DNA of 64,000 nt, taken from NCBI RefSeq assembly GCF_009727055.1, contig NC_052354.1:652905-716904 (forward strand). The letters run 5' to 3'. The stretch's first letter is position 1; each line of letters begins with the position of its first letter. The stretch comes from Benincasa hispida. Taxonomy: Eukaryota > Streptophyta > Magnoliopsida > Cucurbitales > Cucurbitaceae. This document shows positions 35,176 to 46,830 of the stretch, piece by piece. Position numbers and translations under genes: made by a program. The notes under the pieces are model-generated. The model searched no databases. It saw only the letters and a list, made by a program, of their open reading frames with translations, and was not told the origin of the DNA.

Positions 35176-36050
35176 TACCTATATGTGCCACAAAATACAG
35201 TACAATGTAAAAATCCCTAGTGAAAGAAAATACCTTTAAAAAGGACGACTTCACGAGAAAGAAGCCTGAAAGCCATGACCAAAAGACAAATCTCGTGCAG
35301 TTTGTAAAAAAGCTTGAGTTGCACTCTCTGTGGTGGTTTGTCTCATGAAGTTGAGTTGATTTCTGTCGTTTGTCTCATTGTTTGTCTCGTGAAGTAACTT
35401 CAGAGACAAACTTACAACATTACGAGACAAATGACAAAGAGCTTTCGAGCTATTTTAAAAACTTTCAACTGTTGTGCTTCACGAGATAAATATTCACAAC
35501 AACTTCACGAGATATTTGTCTCGTAAAGTTCAATCCACCCAAAAAATGGCACAAATCAAACCCAGACGAACATATGGCCCGTACCCCATATATTTTACAG
35601 GTTCTTTTAAGTTCGTTAAAGTTCAAAGGATGATAAAAAAAGGATTTTAGGTTTTTCACTACACATTAGAAAACAAAATGGAAAAGGTACCTTTTGTCAA
35701 AATCTGAATCAGGCAAAGGGGTAACGGAAGACGAAAAGATTGATCTTTTCTACAAAGGTTGGGGAATCTTTGCGAGAAGAGAGTCCAACAATGGTGAAGA
35801 CAACTCAACAAGAAGAAGAAGAATAAATCCTAACTTCCACGGGAAGTTGAAGAGATTTCCACGGGAAGATGAGATTTGATTTAACTCTTTGAAATGACCA
35901 TTTATGTAGGGGTAAAACTATCTTTTTACGTGGTAGGTCCTCCCACTTAAAGTCTGAAACATTGGAAAAAAGGTTAGAAAAAGTGGATTTTAAAGACGAG
36001 GTTACTTTTGAATGGGAAAAAAGTTTTTGGGTCAAAATCGGCAATTTTCT
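35176..36050. mobile_element. Right subterminal/terminal part of the MULE
   Basis: Noncoding. Between 35249 and 35528 at least nine copies of a word close to cttcacgagacaaa appear in both orientations (for example 35381-35394 and 35477-35490; 35503-35528 holds an inverted pair). Near 36012-36050 the reverse complement begins gaaaattgccgattttgaccc, similar in style to the TIR of the small MULE at 26133. It may be the right terminus. I did not find a matching left terminus. Confidence 0.45.
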
Positions 36051-36114
36051 AATAGATTTTTGGTAAAGATGAGATACTCATTTTTGTTTTTCAAATTCAA
36101 GCTTTAATACCGCT

Positions 36115-36501
36115 TTGTTGGAAGTGTGTGTTGGAGACTTGCAAATAAATAATAAAATATATATATATATATATATATTTGAAGTAAACAAAATCACTTG
36201 TATTTGAAAGACTCTTCAAACTTGGTTCATACTTTCTATTTGAACTCTCTTTGTGTATTTTTCTCCACACTCAAATGTAATCCTATTTATAGGATTTTTT
36301 TGAGCAATTCTAGATCTATAACTTTTATCAATGACAATTCTAGATCTATAACTTTTATCCATGACAATTCTAGATCTATAACTCTCATCTTAATTAAATT
36401 TATGAAACTCATTTAATCCCATATTAACTTGATGAAAACACTTCCATCTTTAATCTATGTATAACTTATCTAGAGAAATATAACACGTTTAACTTTCAAC
36501 A
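36115..36501 (-). mobile_element. Short LTR, minus orientation
   Basis: The plus strand reads TGTTGGAAG at 36115 and ends TTTCAACA at 36501. Left of it, gctttaatacc (about 36100-36110) resembles a decayed primer site (GCTCTGATACCA). On the minus strand CCTATAAATAGGA (36281-36293) is a good TATA box. Three exact-spacing 30-bp repeats (gacaattctagatctataac, 36303-36392) lie inside, and a (TA)n run is at 36157-36178. No internal coding region is identified. Confidence 0.5.
36303..36392. repeat. 30-bp tandem repeat, three copies
   Basis: The block caattctagatctataact recurs with a 30-base period (about 36305, 36335, 36365) inside the short LTR. Confidence 0.9.
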
Positions 36502-36584
36502 GTTACAATGAAAAGCTTGTAAATTCTAATTTTAGCAGCATATAACGAAATTACCTTTGTGCTATAAAACAAATGCACATCCCA

Positions 36585-39500
36585 TCATTGAACTATAGAA
36601 TCTGCATAATCTTCCTCTCCATCCTGAAAAACAAAGAAAAATATGATTTGAAATCAATTAATCAACATACAATATATAATTATTATGATTTTAGTTTTCT
36701 GTAATTTTAGCTTGTATGGTTTAATTTTTTACTATAACTATGATCCCTATTTGTTGTAGCCCAACTTCTAAAAATGAAAAATAAAAGTAGGTAGTTGCAA
36801 ATGTAGCAATTAGACTTAAAATATTATTAAGTATATCAAAATACAAAAGAATTTGCAGATATAGCAAAACTTATATCTATCTCTTCGAGTCTATCAACGA
36901 TAAACTACAAAAGGATAAATTTTACTATTTTTGCAATTTAAAAAAAATATATTGTTATACACTTAATATTATCCCTAATTTCATTGCAATTACCCAAAAT
37001 AAAATTTATACTTTTATTCTCAGAAATAAAATTTGATTTTTGAAGATAAGTTAACATATATAGTGAATAATAGTGATACAATGATAAAGATATTTAGACC
37101 AAATCTATGACCAAGCAAGGAAATCTATCACAAAGATGAGAGAGAGGACTCCCTAGAGAGAACAAAGGTTCTATATTCAAAATAAATAATCAAAAGCTTC
37201 CCATTATAGACCCTAAAGGGGGCGTTTGGTGCGCAAGTTTGGAATGTAAAGCCTAAGAATGTTGAGCCTGGCTGGAGGTTTAGGTAGTCAGGGTTTAAGA
37301 AAACTGTATTTGGAATGCAGGTTTTGGAAGTCTGGTTTAAGAAACCTATGTTTGTTTGGAGTGTAGGCTTAGGAAGTTTGGGAATGAAGTGCAGATTTAT
37401 AAATTTTGAGTTTATGAAACATTTTCTTGTATTTAATTAGTGGTTAGATTTTAGATTAGTTCAAATTTGTCATCTTAATTATTTTAATATAGTTAAGTTT
37501 AAAATAATCTAAAAAAAATTAGAAGAATATTTATTTTTTGAATTTTGAAATATAGATTTGACTAAAATTATAATTTTATTTAATTTATTGTTTTATAATT
37601 TGATATTTTGATTTTATTAGGTTTTGAGATAAAATGTTATACAAACATTTATCTCTTTTACTTATTTAAATTGGTGTTTCTACACATAATTTAAATAAAT
37701 ATACTTGATTACGCAAAAATCTATTCTAATTTACTTTTCATCCCTCCTTACTATTTAATTTTTATTAAAAATGTGTATATAATAATAATAGTAAGAAGAA
37801 GAAAAGCATGTAAGGAATGCTTCTTGTAGTGATTGATTGACAGCTAGGAGAAATAGGAAAACAAAATAAAGGAAATTTCCTGAAATAAAGGAAACATATA
37901 AATAAATGAAAGAGAGCGAATTAAAAAAGATAATCTAATAAATAATAATAATTAAAAGGAAAAAACTCCAAATGAAAAAAATAGAAGAAAACGAGTTTAT
38001 TTAAAAAATATTATCATCATTAAACTAAGGGTCTGTTTGTCTTGATTTAAAATAAAAACACATGTGTTTAACAAATCTTTCTTAGAAGTATTTTTATACA
38101 CAAGTTTGTTTGGTTTGTTATATACTAAAAATGTTTTTATTAATATTTTTCAAAGTTGATCGATGGTATCCGAAGTGTGGTCAGAATCAGTGGTCGGAAG
38201 TTTGCTAGCAGAGGTCGCCGACGGTGGTCGTCGAAGTTGGCCGATAGTGATCACCAAATGTGGTGGTCAAAGTTGGCTGATGGTGATCAAAGTTTGGCTA
38301 GAGTTGGTAGCCGAAAGTCTATCGACGGTGTCGTCGGAAGTGGTGATCGAAGGTGGCCGACGATGGTCGTCGGAGGTGGTAGTCGGTGTTGGCCTATAGC
38401 GGCCACCAGAGGTGGTGTTTGGAAGTTGGCCGACAAACTTCCTAAATTAAATTAGAAAAAAAAGTGTAACCCCATGGATTTGAATAGTGTTTACTATTCA
38501 AACTCATGGGAAGAGGATAGGAAGCCTGACTTCCTAAACTTTTGTTCCAAATAAGGGTTGGGCTGAGGATATCTAACATTTCACAAACTTAACCCTTGAA
38601 ACAAACACCGCCAAAGTGGCTATTTATAGCCTTACAAGGAAATATGAAAATAACTAATTGAACATTAATTTAATCTAAATTATCAACTAAACTAAACGTT
38701 GTACTAATTATCTTCTAATTCTCTCATCAAATAGGGATTTTAATATAGAAAAATATATATATAAAAAAAAGGATTGTATATACCTCTTGTGTGAACAAGG
38801 ATTTTATGCTCCTAATGCAATCATCCTCCAACCAAATGTTGTAAATGATGAAATTTAGATCATGTTTTAGTGATATTTGAACTTTGTCATGTTGTCTTAT
38901 CTTCAAATATTGCAACTCAGGTGTGCTTATAATTCCATGAGAAAACAGCTTCACTTCAGGACATTTATTTATGATCAATTTCTTCAAGCATGGTAGCTTA
39001 ATTGTGCATTTCCCAAAGTAAAAGCTCTCTAGTCTTGGCAAATCATCAACTTTCAACTCAACCAATTTGCTGAAAACAATTTCATCCTTTCCTTCTTCTC
39101 CCTCTCCTTTTGCAAGTATTGAACTCATTCCTTGGCATTCACTTATCCTCAATTTCTCGAGTTTCGAAAGACTTTTCGCGATCGAGAAGCATAGTAAGTT
39201 CATCAACTCATGGCAACGATCGACTGAAAGATACTTGAGGTTTGAGAATGTGATTGACGATGGTGGAACCAAACACTTTAATTTACCACATTCCTCTACA
39301 TGGATGGCTTCCAAATTATCAAACAATATGGTCATTTGGATATTGTCCTTCCACACATGTTTAAGGTTGGGAAGATGAGACAATGTTAATTTCTTCAAAT
39401 CTGCACATCTTTGAATAGGATTACTAATTTCCTCTTCATTTGAGAATATTTGTACAAGTTGAGACACAAAGCTCACATTGAGTACTTTAATATTGTATAA

Positions 39501-42500
39501 TATTTGAGTCATTTCTAGGGGCAAAGTGGTCATCTCATCATCATAAGAACCCATTAATGAAAGATTTCTGAGATTGGGAAATGACCTTGATTTTGAAAAT
39601 TGAGTTAGCCAAAAATTTGTCGTCATCGCCTTTGTGTCCATTGACAAACCTGTCAAGCTTGGGAATAAAATCTGACAAAAAAGAAAAAAGTGTTAATTCC
39701 CTTGTAAATCATAACCTAAAAATGTCAAATGTTGGTTCAACAGCGATGTATTTTGTGTCTAGTAGGTTATGTATTATTCGACCTTTCTTGAAACTATATT
39801 AAATTTTAATTTTTGTGTCTAATGTTCATGAATTTGAAAAAAATATCAAATAGGTCAAAAATCACCGTAAGACTAAAATTGCAAGCTTAAGAATTTATTA
39901 AACACACATAAGGTTCAATGTTTAGGCCATGTTTGGTAATCATTTGATTTTTGATTTTTGGTTTTTTAAAAAATTAAACCTATAAACATCATTTTCTCTA
40001 AACTTCTTGTTTTATTAGTTACTTCTTACCAATGTTTTAAAAAACTAAGTAGTTTTGAAAATTAAAAAAAGTAGTTTTTGAAAACTTATAATTTTTGTTT
40101 TTTGAATTTGGCTAAGAATTTAACTCTTTTACTTAATAAATATGTAAAATATTGTAAGAAAATTGAAAGGAAGTAACCTTAATCGTCAAAAACAAAAAAC
40201 TAAGGTCTCGTTTGGTAACCATTTTGTTTAATATTTTTGGTTTTGAAAATTAAGCTTATGGACATTACTTTCACCTCTAAATTTCTTTCTTTTTTATCTA
40301 TTTTCACCAATGGTTTAACAAATCAAGCTAAATTTTGAGAATTAAAACAAATAGCTTTCAAAAAATTGTTTTTGTTTTTGGAATTAGGCAAAAAATTCAA
40401 CCATTATACTTAAGAAAGAAGCAAATCATTGTAAGAAATGTAGATGAAATAGACTTAATTTTCAAAAACAATACCAAAAAATCAAATGATTATCAAACGG
40501 GGCCTAAATTGTTACCAAACAAGGCTTTAAAGATCTATTAGACACTTTTTATTCGGTGTTTTTTGTTCAGTACAACAACTATGGGATTAGGGGATCAAAC
40601 TTTCGACCTCTAGAGAGGAAGGTCATGTCCATTACTATTTAACACAAATTTGAAAGTTTGAGAAACTAAACTTGGTAATTTAACCGAGAAAAAAAAAGTA
40701 AAAATTTAGAAGGAAAAGCAAGAAATATAAAATGGTAAAGAATATTCATTACCTCATGGAACATTGACTTTGATGTTTCATCTTCAGAAAACATCTTATG
40801 AATCCCAAGAACGACTAAATTTTGGAGTTGGTGAACATGTTTGATTAAGGAAGCTGGAAAAAGAGTCTGAAGCTGAGGACAATTTATAGCAATGACATCT
40901 CTTAACCTTGGAAACTTCAAAAACTTGCCAACATCTTTGTTCCACACATACTTCAAATTTGGTAGATGCTTTAAATTTACCTCTACCAATGGAATTACTT
41001 GAGCATCATCATCATCATCATCATCTTTTTGCTTAAAATTGCTTGTGTTTTCCATTTCAAATATCCCATCAAGTAAATAACAAGACTCAACCACCAAAGT
41101 GTTTAAGGAAACAAGTGCTACCACAACATTTGAAGGAAAAATGTATCTTAAATTGTTGCAACCATTGATACTTATCCTTTGGAGTTTGGTGAAGAAATTT
41201 GGAGCCAACCCATTTTTATGCCATAACGTCTTCAAATTATTTGCTCCTATGATTGTTAAATCCTTCAACTGTGGAAATGCAACCTACAATGTAACAAACC
41301 ATTGATTATTGAAGATTTTTCTTAAAGAAAAAAAGACACCTTATGTTTTTTTTCTTTCCCGAAAATAGTGAATTTTAGACTAAAATATCATTTCGGTCCT
41401 TGACTTGTTCAATTCTAGTGCCTATACTTTTAGGCTCGTATTTTGTAACAGTTTTGTTTTTTGAAATATATGTTTGTTTTCTCATAGATTTCCAAATTAT
41501 GATTTTTACTTTTTTTTTTTTTTTTATTTAAAAAACACTTGAATTCTTAGTTAAATTCTAAAAAAAAAAAAATAAAATTTGGAAACTACTTTTTCGGTTT
41601 TCAAAATTTGATTTGGTTTTTGAAAGCAATATTGGTAGAAATTGGGTAACAAAATAAAGAAACTTTTAACTAGAAGTAGTGTTTAAAAGCTTAAATTTTC
41701 ATAAACCACAATAGTTACCGAACAGAATCTTAACTGTCTAGTTTTAATATTTTTCCGATTTTTCTTAAAACATTTCATTATCTATTAGTCTTTCCACCAT
41801 ATAAATCTTTGAAGCATGTTTATATAGCGTATTTTCTTGCATGAAAATTACTATCATTAATTATGTAACCAACTTCAATAAAATTAAACATGAAAGAACG
41901 AAATTTAAGTTGTATAAAAAAAAAATAAAAGGACTAAAATTGAACCAGACCAAAATACATGGATTACAAAAAACAAGATATACTAGGTTATGAAGTTTGC
42001 AAAGGAAAACTTACACAATTGCACTCAGCTTTAATTGTTGAGTCTTCACTATCCATGAAAAATATCTCATCCATCATGTTGCAATCATATATAAAAACCT
42101 TTTGTAGATCCACAAGGCCTTTAAATATAGAGAAGGAGAAGAGATATCTTAATCTTTTACAACTTATTACTTTTATGGATCTCAACTTTCTGAAAGGATT
42201 TGTAGATACTTGCACATGAACTATATTCTCCAAGCTCTCCATTTTTTCAAGAGACAAGAACTCCAAAGAAGGAAAATAAGCAAAGCAACCATTTCCAATC
42301 AAATGTCTCAACTTTGAATCTTTAGTGAGAGTAAGATGCCTCAAATATGGATAATTATTTCCATTATTTGGTTTGAAATGAATATTTGTAACCATCATTG
42401 ATCCTTCCACACACAAATTTTCACTTTGTTTCAATAGTATTTCAAGTACCTCATGATGATCAATTGAAACAATTTGGGATGATGATGTAATGATTTTAAG

Positions 42501-44753
42501 CATCAAAGTTGTTGCATATTGTTCACATCCTTGTAATCTTTGAGACATTTTCAAATCACCAATATGGATAACAAATCTTTCTAGCTTCAAATTTTTAAAA
42601 AATAATAGATCTGCGAGAATATTGATGTCCAAGATATGTAACTTTAAATTTGTAAGATGAGATAAGCACTTTAACTCTGAAGGTCGTGCATTATTGATCA
42701 ATTTATTATTGTATAATACTTCTTCTCCCCATCCATTGAAGCTTGTGCATATATCTAATGCTTGCAACTTCAACATACTTGAAATAATGTTTGGAGGAAT
42801 CACTTTCAAAGGGCAATTTGATACTTGTAATACCTTAAGTTGTGTCAATTGACTCATGCTTATAGGTAACAATGTGATCGAACATTTATCAACCCTCAAA
42901 ATTTGCAGCTTCTTTAGATGACTTATTGCATCAATGTCGTTGAATGTACAATAGGACATGCATAATGTTTGAAGATTCTCTAAGGAGTAGATTGATGACC
43001 TCCAAAGTGTTTGAAAACTCATCCTTGACAAGTTCAAAACTTTAAGTTCTTTCATTCCTTCAAAAAAAGGGTCACAAATTTGAAGTTTTTCTCCCCTCCA
43101 ATCATGTCCATCTAATATCAACAATTCAAGTTTGGGAAACTCTAAGTTTTGAGGAAGGTTGTAAAAGTTGTGACAGTTTCCAAATATTGCTCTATAAGAT
43201 CCATGTCTATCTTTTTCTTGCCATTCACTCAACCCGAAACCGTAGCTCAACGTGGACATATTAGCTTCCTTTGATGCAATGTATATCGCAACATCACGAA
43301 CTGTATCATGCATTTTAACATGATTATCCCTTGAATTGGATTCTAGAAGTAACGAGGAAGCTTTAAGATCATCAACCAATTTAATCACCCTATTTCTTGC
43401 TTCATCCCAAGTATTCACTTGGTTTAACAATCTTAAACCCATCGCATATATTTGTAAGTCTTCCACAGAAATCTCATAGTCATCTGGAAATACACTACAA
43501 AGAAGAAATAGTAATCGAGCTTCTTCACCTTTTAGGTAGTCATAACTCAATTTAAGTGAAGCATACACTACATCACTCACTCCTTTGACATCCACTGTAA
43601 TAGGATTTTTCAATTGCTTCAAAGCATCCTTCCAAATGGCCTCTTCCTTTCCCTTCAAGGCTTTTACAATTGTAGCAAGTGCTATTGGCAATCCTCCACA
43701 CTTCCTCACCATCTCTTTCCCTATTAGTTCTACACATTTATTATCAAACTCACCACCAATCATGTTCATGAAAAACTCCCATGACTCTTTTTCACTTAAA
43801 GGTTTCACCTCAAAATAAACTTGCGTGTCCATTTCATTAGTTAAGACATCTTTATCTCGACTTGTTATGAGTATCTTACATCCCTTTTTACACAACTCTG
43901 ATCTACAAGGAATTCCAATATCTTCTAGATTGAGTCCCCTCCATAAATCATCTAACACCAAGAGGATATTACTTTCCATCTCCAACTTATTTTGTATTAA
44001 AGATGCTCTTCCCTCCTTACTCTCTACCTTCTTATTTAATTCCAACCTTAACTTATCTCCAATTTGAGCTTGTATGCCTTCTACTCCCAATGTTTGACCT
44101 ACATTCACTATAATCACTTGATCAAACAATTTTTCTTCCATTACTAATGGTGTAACTTGTTTGAGCAATGTAGTTTTTCCCACACCTCCCATACCATATA
44201 CTCCAACCCTATTCACATTATGATCAGCAAGTGCATCCCTAATTTGTTTGGCTAGGGATGTTCTTGATTCCAAAATCTGATCATAACCATGAGTAGTAGT
44301 AGAACTTCCACTTCCAATAATCCTTGGAAGAGGGGCAGGATAACCAACTTGGTGAAACATCTTTCTTTTCTCTAGGATTTGTGAAATTACTTTCACCATC
44401 TTCTTAGCTTTTTTACTCACTTGATAATGATGAATGAAGTTAAGCTTATTGGAAAAATACTTGCCATTTGATCCATTATCTTTTTCATTCTTGTACCACA
44501 TGTTGGATCGTTCAATGATTTTATCCACTTGAATCAACCATTCTGAAACATCACTTTCAATATTGTATGCATTACTTCTTGCCTCATTAACCATGTGTTG
44601 TAGCCTTGTTTTAGCATGCACAAGATTTTGAAGTTGGTCTTTGAGATCGTTGGTATTTTTGTTGTATGAAAAAACATATCCTATTTGACGTCCAATGGGT
44701 GCAACTGTGTACTCACTGACTTTGGCTAGAATTGAGATTAGAATTTCTATCAT
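36585..44753 (-). CDS. CC-NBS-LRR disease resistance protein
   Basis: Intracellular immune receptor of the RPS2/RPS5-like CNL class. Four exons, all GT-AG and phase 0: 44753-42015, 41283-40753, 39671-38784 and 36623-36585. The product is 1398 residues. Residues 1 to about 150 form the coiled-coil domain, with the class motif SDVSEWLIQVD. NB-ARC follows: P-loop GMGGVGKTT (187-195), kinase-2 LLVLDDLW (264-271), RNBS-B KILITSRD (293-300), GGLPIA (353-358), RNBS-D LFLLCSVFPDDYE (415-427) and MHD (481-483). The remainder is leucine-rich repeat, including LPNLKYVW and LPNLKHVW units typical of this clade. Exon 2 encodes a run of seven Asp. The last exon encodes only DGEEDYADSIVQ and a stop. No damage is seen in any motif, so it may be functional. 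The ligand or pathogen it recognises cannot be read from sequence. Start ATG: the first in frame, directly before the CC domain. Confidence 0.92.
36780..36965. mobile_element. Foldback MITE-like repeat, family 1, copy 2
   Basis: Carries gcagatatagcaaaact, a short gagtctatcaacgata core, and ttttactatttttgcaa in inverted relation. It is shorter and more decayed than the copy at 46610. Confidence 0.45.
38155..38440. repeat. Diverged GC-rich minisatellite in intron
   Basis: Repeated words such as gtcgtcgaagttggccgat and ggtggtcaaagttggctgat, with a loose spacing of about 27-30 bases. It is much GC-richer than its surroundings. An open frame across it (about 100 codons) gives a repetitive Trp/Arg/Gly peptide and is most likely a by-product of the repeat. 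Confidence 0.6.
39925..40200. mobile_element. MITE fragment in NLR intron 2
   Basis: Opens tta-ggccatgtttggtaatcatttg, related to the ends of the neighbouring MITE at 40202. No matching right end is seen, so it is truncated. Confidence 0.4.
40202..40504. mobile_element. Tourist/Harbinger-like MITE in NLR intron 2
   Basis: The left end is ggtctcgtttggtaaccat. The right end, reverse-complemented, is ggccccgtttgataatcat. The flanks are taa on both sides, a 3-bp target duplication as in PIF/Harbinger elements. About 303 bp, AT-rich, no coding. Confidence 0.65.
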
Positions 44754-44801
44754 TCTCTTTTTCTATCCTTTTATCTGTAGTGTTTGGAGAAAGTAAGAAG
44801 A

Positions 44802-44815
44802 TATGTAAATATTTA
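44802..44815 (-). promoter_or_regulatory. Possible TATA box of the NLR gene
   Basis: On the minus strand an ataaatattta word lies 50-60 bases upstream of the start codon. The match is weak and this close spacing would leave a very short 5' UTR. Confidence 0.25.
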
Positions 44816-45174
44816 TGGAAGGAAGTCTATAAGGATTAAAGAACAAGAAAGAAGGATATATGGATTTGAGTGAATCGTAAACAATGTGTTAGTAATATTT
44901 ACGGATAAATAACTTTAGTTCATTATCTAGATCGTTTAAGTACAGTTAGAGGGTTTATCTTAATTTCTAAACAAAATAGATCCAAAATATAGGTGCAAAA
45001 TTGAAACAGGAACATATAATGTCAATATGGCTTGGTAACCAATTTCAGTTTTTTGTTTTTTGGTTTTTATGTTTTTTTTTTTCTTCTGTTTTTAAAAACA
45101 AAAATCATATACGTCTGGGACTGTTTTCGTTTCCTATTTTTTAAATATAGAAAACCAAAATTTATTTGGTATTT

Positions 45175-45365
45175 TTTTTTTCAAAATATAGGAAAATGAA
45201 CCAAAATAATTATAAATATAGTAAAATTTTATTATTTATCTGCGATAGACTACTATTTGTGTCTATCTCTATCATGATACGCACAGATAGTAGTCTATCG
45301 CAGATAAACTATAATATTTTGCTATTAGTTTTAAATATTTTTAGCAATTTTATCTTTTAAAATAA
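45175..45365. mobile_element. Foldback MITE-like repeat, family 1, copy 3
   Basis: Contains a perfect inverted repeat with 21-base arms: 45236-45256 (ttatctgcgatagactac and on) pairs with 45287-45307. Outer arms tatagtaaaattttatta and aatattttgctattag also pair loosely. Confidence 0.75.
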
Positions 45366-46044
45366 TTTTCTTTTCAATTTGATTCTTAATTTTTAAAAAC
45401 GATCAACTTTATTGTTATTGTATTACAATATAATCAAGTCTTCACAAGAAAAAACCAAAAGAATTACTTGAAAATTTTAATATAAAAAAGCCTAAATATG
45501 CAATATTACCCTTCGTCCTTTGTAAATACTGTCGCCATGTGCCGACGTGGAGCGACTGACGTCTAAAAAATGATTAATTTTAAAGGAAAATAAAAAAAAG
45601 TCGTCACCAATCCTTTTTACGGTGTGATTGTACACCAAGTACAATAAACAATTTTTAATTAGAAAAAACAAAAATGGTCTGGGAAAACTATAGTTGTTTT
45701 CAGGAGTCATTTGTGTATGAGGAAGGTATTAGCACCTCCACAACACTCATTTAGAAAACGTGGCCAAAATCTAAACCTTGAATTAGAATTATTCTTTAAA
45801 ATAAAATTTGTTTAGATTTTTTTTAAAAAATAAATGTCTTATTTTACCTCTCGTTACTCCAATATTTGAAGTAATTATCCCATAAAATAAGTGGAATAAA
45901 ATTTCATCAATTGGACTATATTAGTATGGAAGAAAATTTCTCACATCAAGAATGTGAGAAATTATTACAATTTGTTAGAATCTATCATAGAAATAGCCTT
46001 TTAATAAAAGAATTTTTTTAAAATATTAATTAAATTCATTTTTT

Positions 46045-46475
46045 TTCGGATCAAATCTCGAACTCCCAAAGATGTGATCCCTCACCTTAGAATTCTAGAA
46101 AATCAGACATCCAAATTTCCTAGATTTCATCATAGAAAACCTTTTGAAATAATATATTGATTTTTAAATGTTCAAAAACACCCGAAAAATATAATTTAAA
46201 GAAAAAAATTTAGACAACTTAAAAGAGTTTTAAAAAAGATTTTAAAAGCTTAAATAAATTTAAATTAAAAATCAAATAAAATTTAATATAAACATTACAT
46301 AAATAAAAACATAATTTAAGAAACATGATAATAAATTAAGTAAACATAAATAAACATATTAAGATTTTAATAAAAACATATTGGAAGTCGATCTCAGACT
46401 CCCAAATAATCGATTCCTCACCTTCAGATTCTAGAAAATCGGATTTTCAAATATTTCTAGAATCCAATTGTCGGA
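46045..46475. repeat. Direct repeat, about 90 bp, spaced 340 bp
   Basis: Two copies share aactcccaaa, cctcacctt, attctagaaaatc and tttcctagattt-like words (46045-46140 and 46385-46475). Function unknown. Confidence 0.55.
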
Positions 46476-46609
46476 ATATTTTTTACGAAAAAAGTGCAAT
46501 TAAGCATTAACAGTATTAGCGTAATAAAATTTATAGCATGAATATATCAAAATAATAATATAATAACATACTTGTAAAATAAAATTAAATGTAATATAAA
46601 AAAGAAAAA

Positions 46610-46830
46610 TTATTTTAAATGACAAAACTACTAAAAATATTTACAAATAATAGCAAAATATCACAGTTTATCTGTGATAGATTACGATAGACAGCGATAG
46701 ACTATTCTATCATGAAACAGATAGACATAATAGTGGTCTATCACAGTCTATCGTGGTCTATAATAGATAGACTGTAATATTTTGCTATTAATTGTAAATA
46801 TTTTGGTTTATTTTCCTATATTTGAAAACA
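46610..46830. mobile_element. Foldback MITE-like repeat, family 1, copy 4
   Basis: The left arm aaatatttacaaataatagc, then atatcacagtttatctgtgatag, is mirrored by tagatagactgtaatatt and gctattaattgtaaatat. The core has four more gtctatc/gatagac words. No frame. Confidence 0.7.

Larger units (their letters stand above)
36624..38783 (-). other. Last intron of the NLR gene
   Basis: A 2160-base intron (donor gtatat, acceptor tttttcag on the minus strand). It holds foldback family 1 copy 2 (36780-36965) and a possible non-autonomous DNA element at about 37213-38610: the left end is gggggcgtttggtgc and the right end, reverse-complemented, is ggcggtgtttgtttc. A GC-rich diverged repeat (38155-38440) lies inside that element. 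Confidence 0.6.

Noticed and set aside
41959..44067. Plus-strand frames across the NLR exon
   Set aside because: They are antisense shadows of the intact NLR coding sequence.
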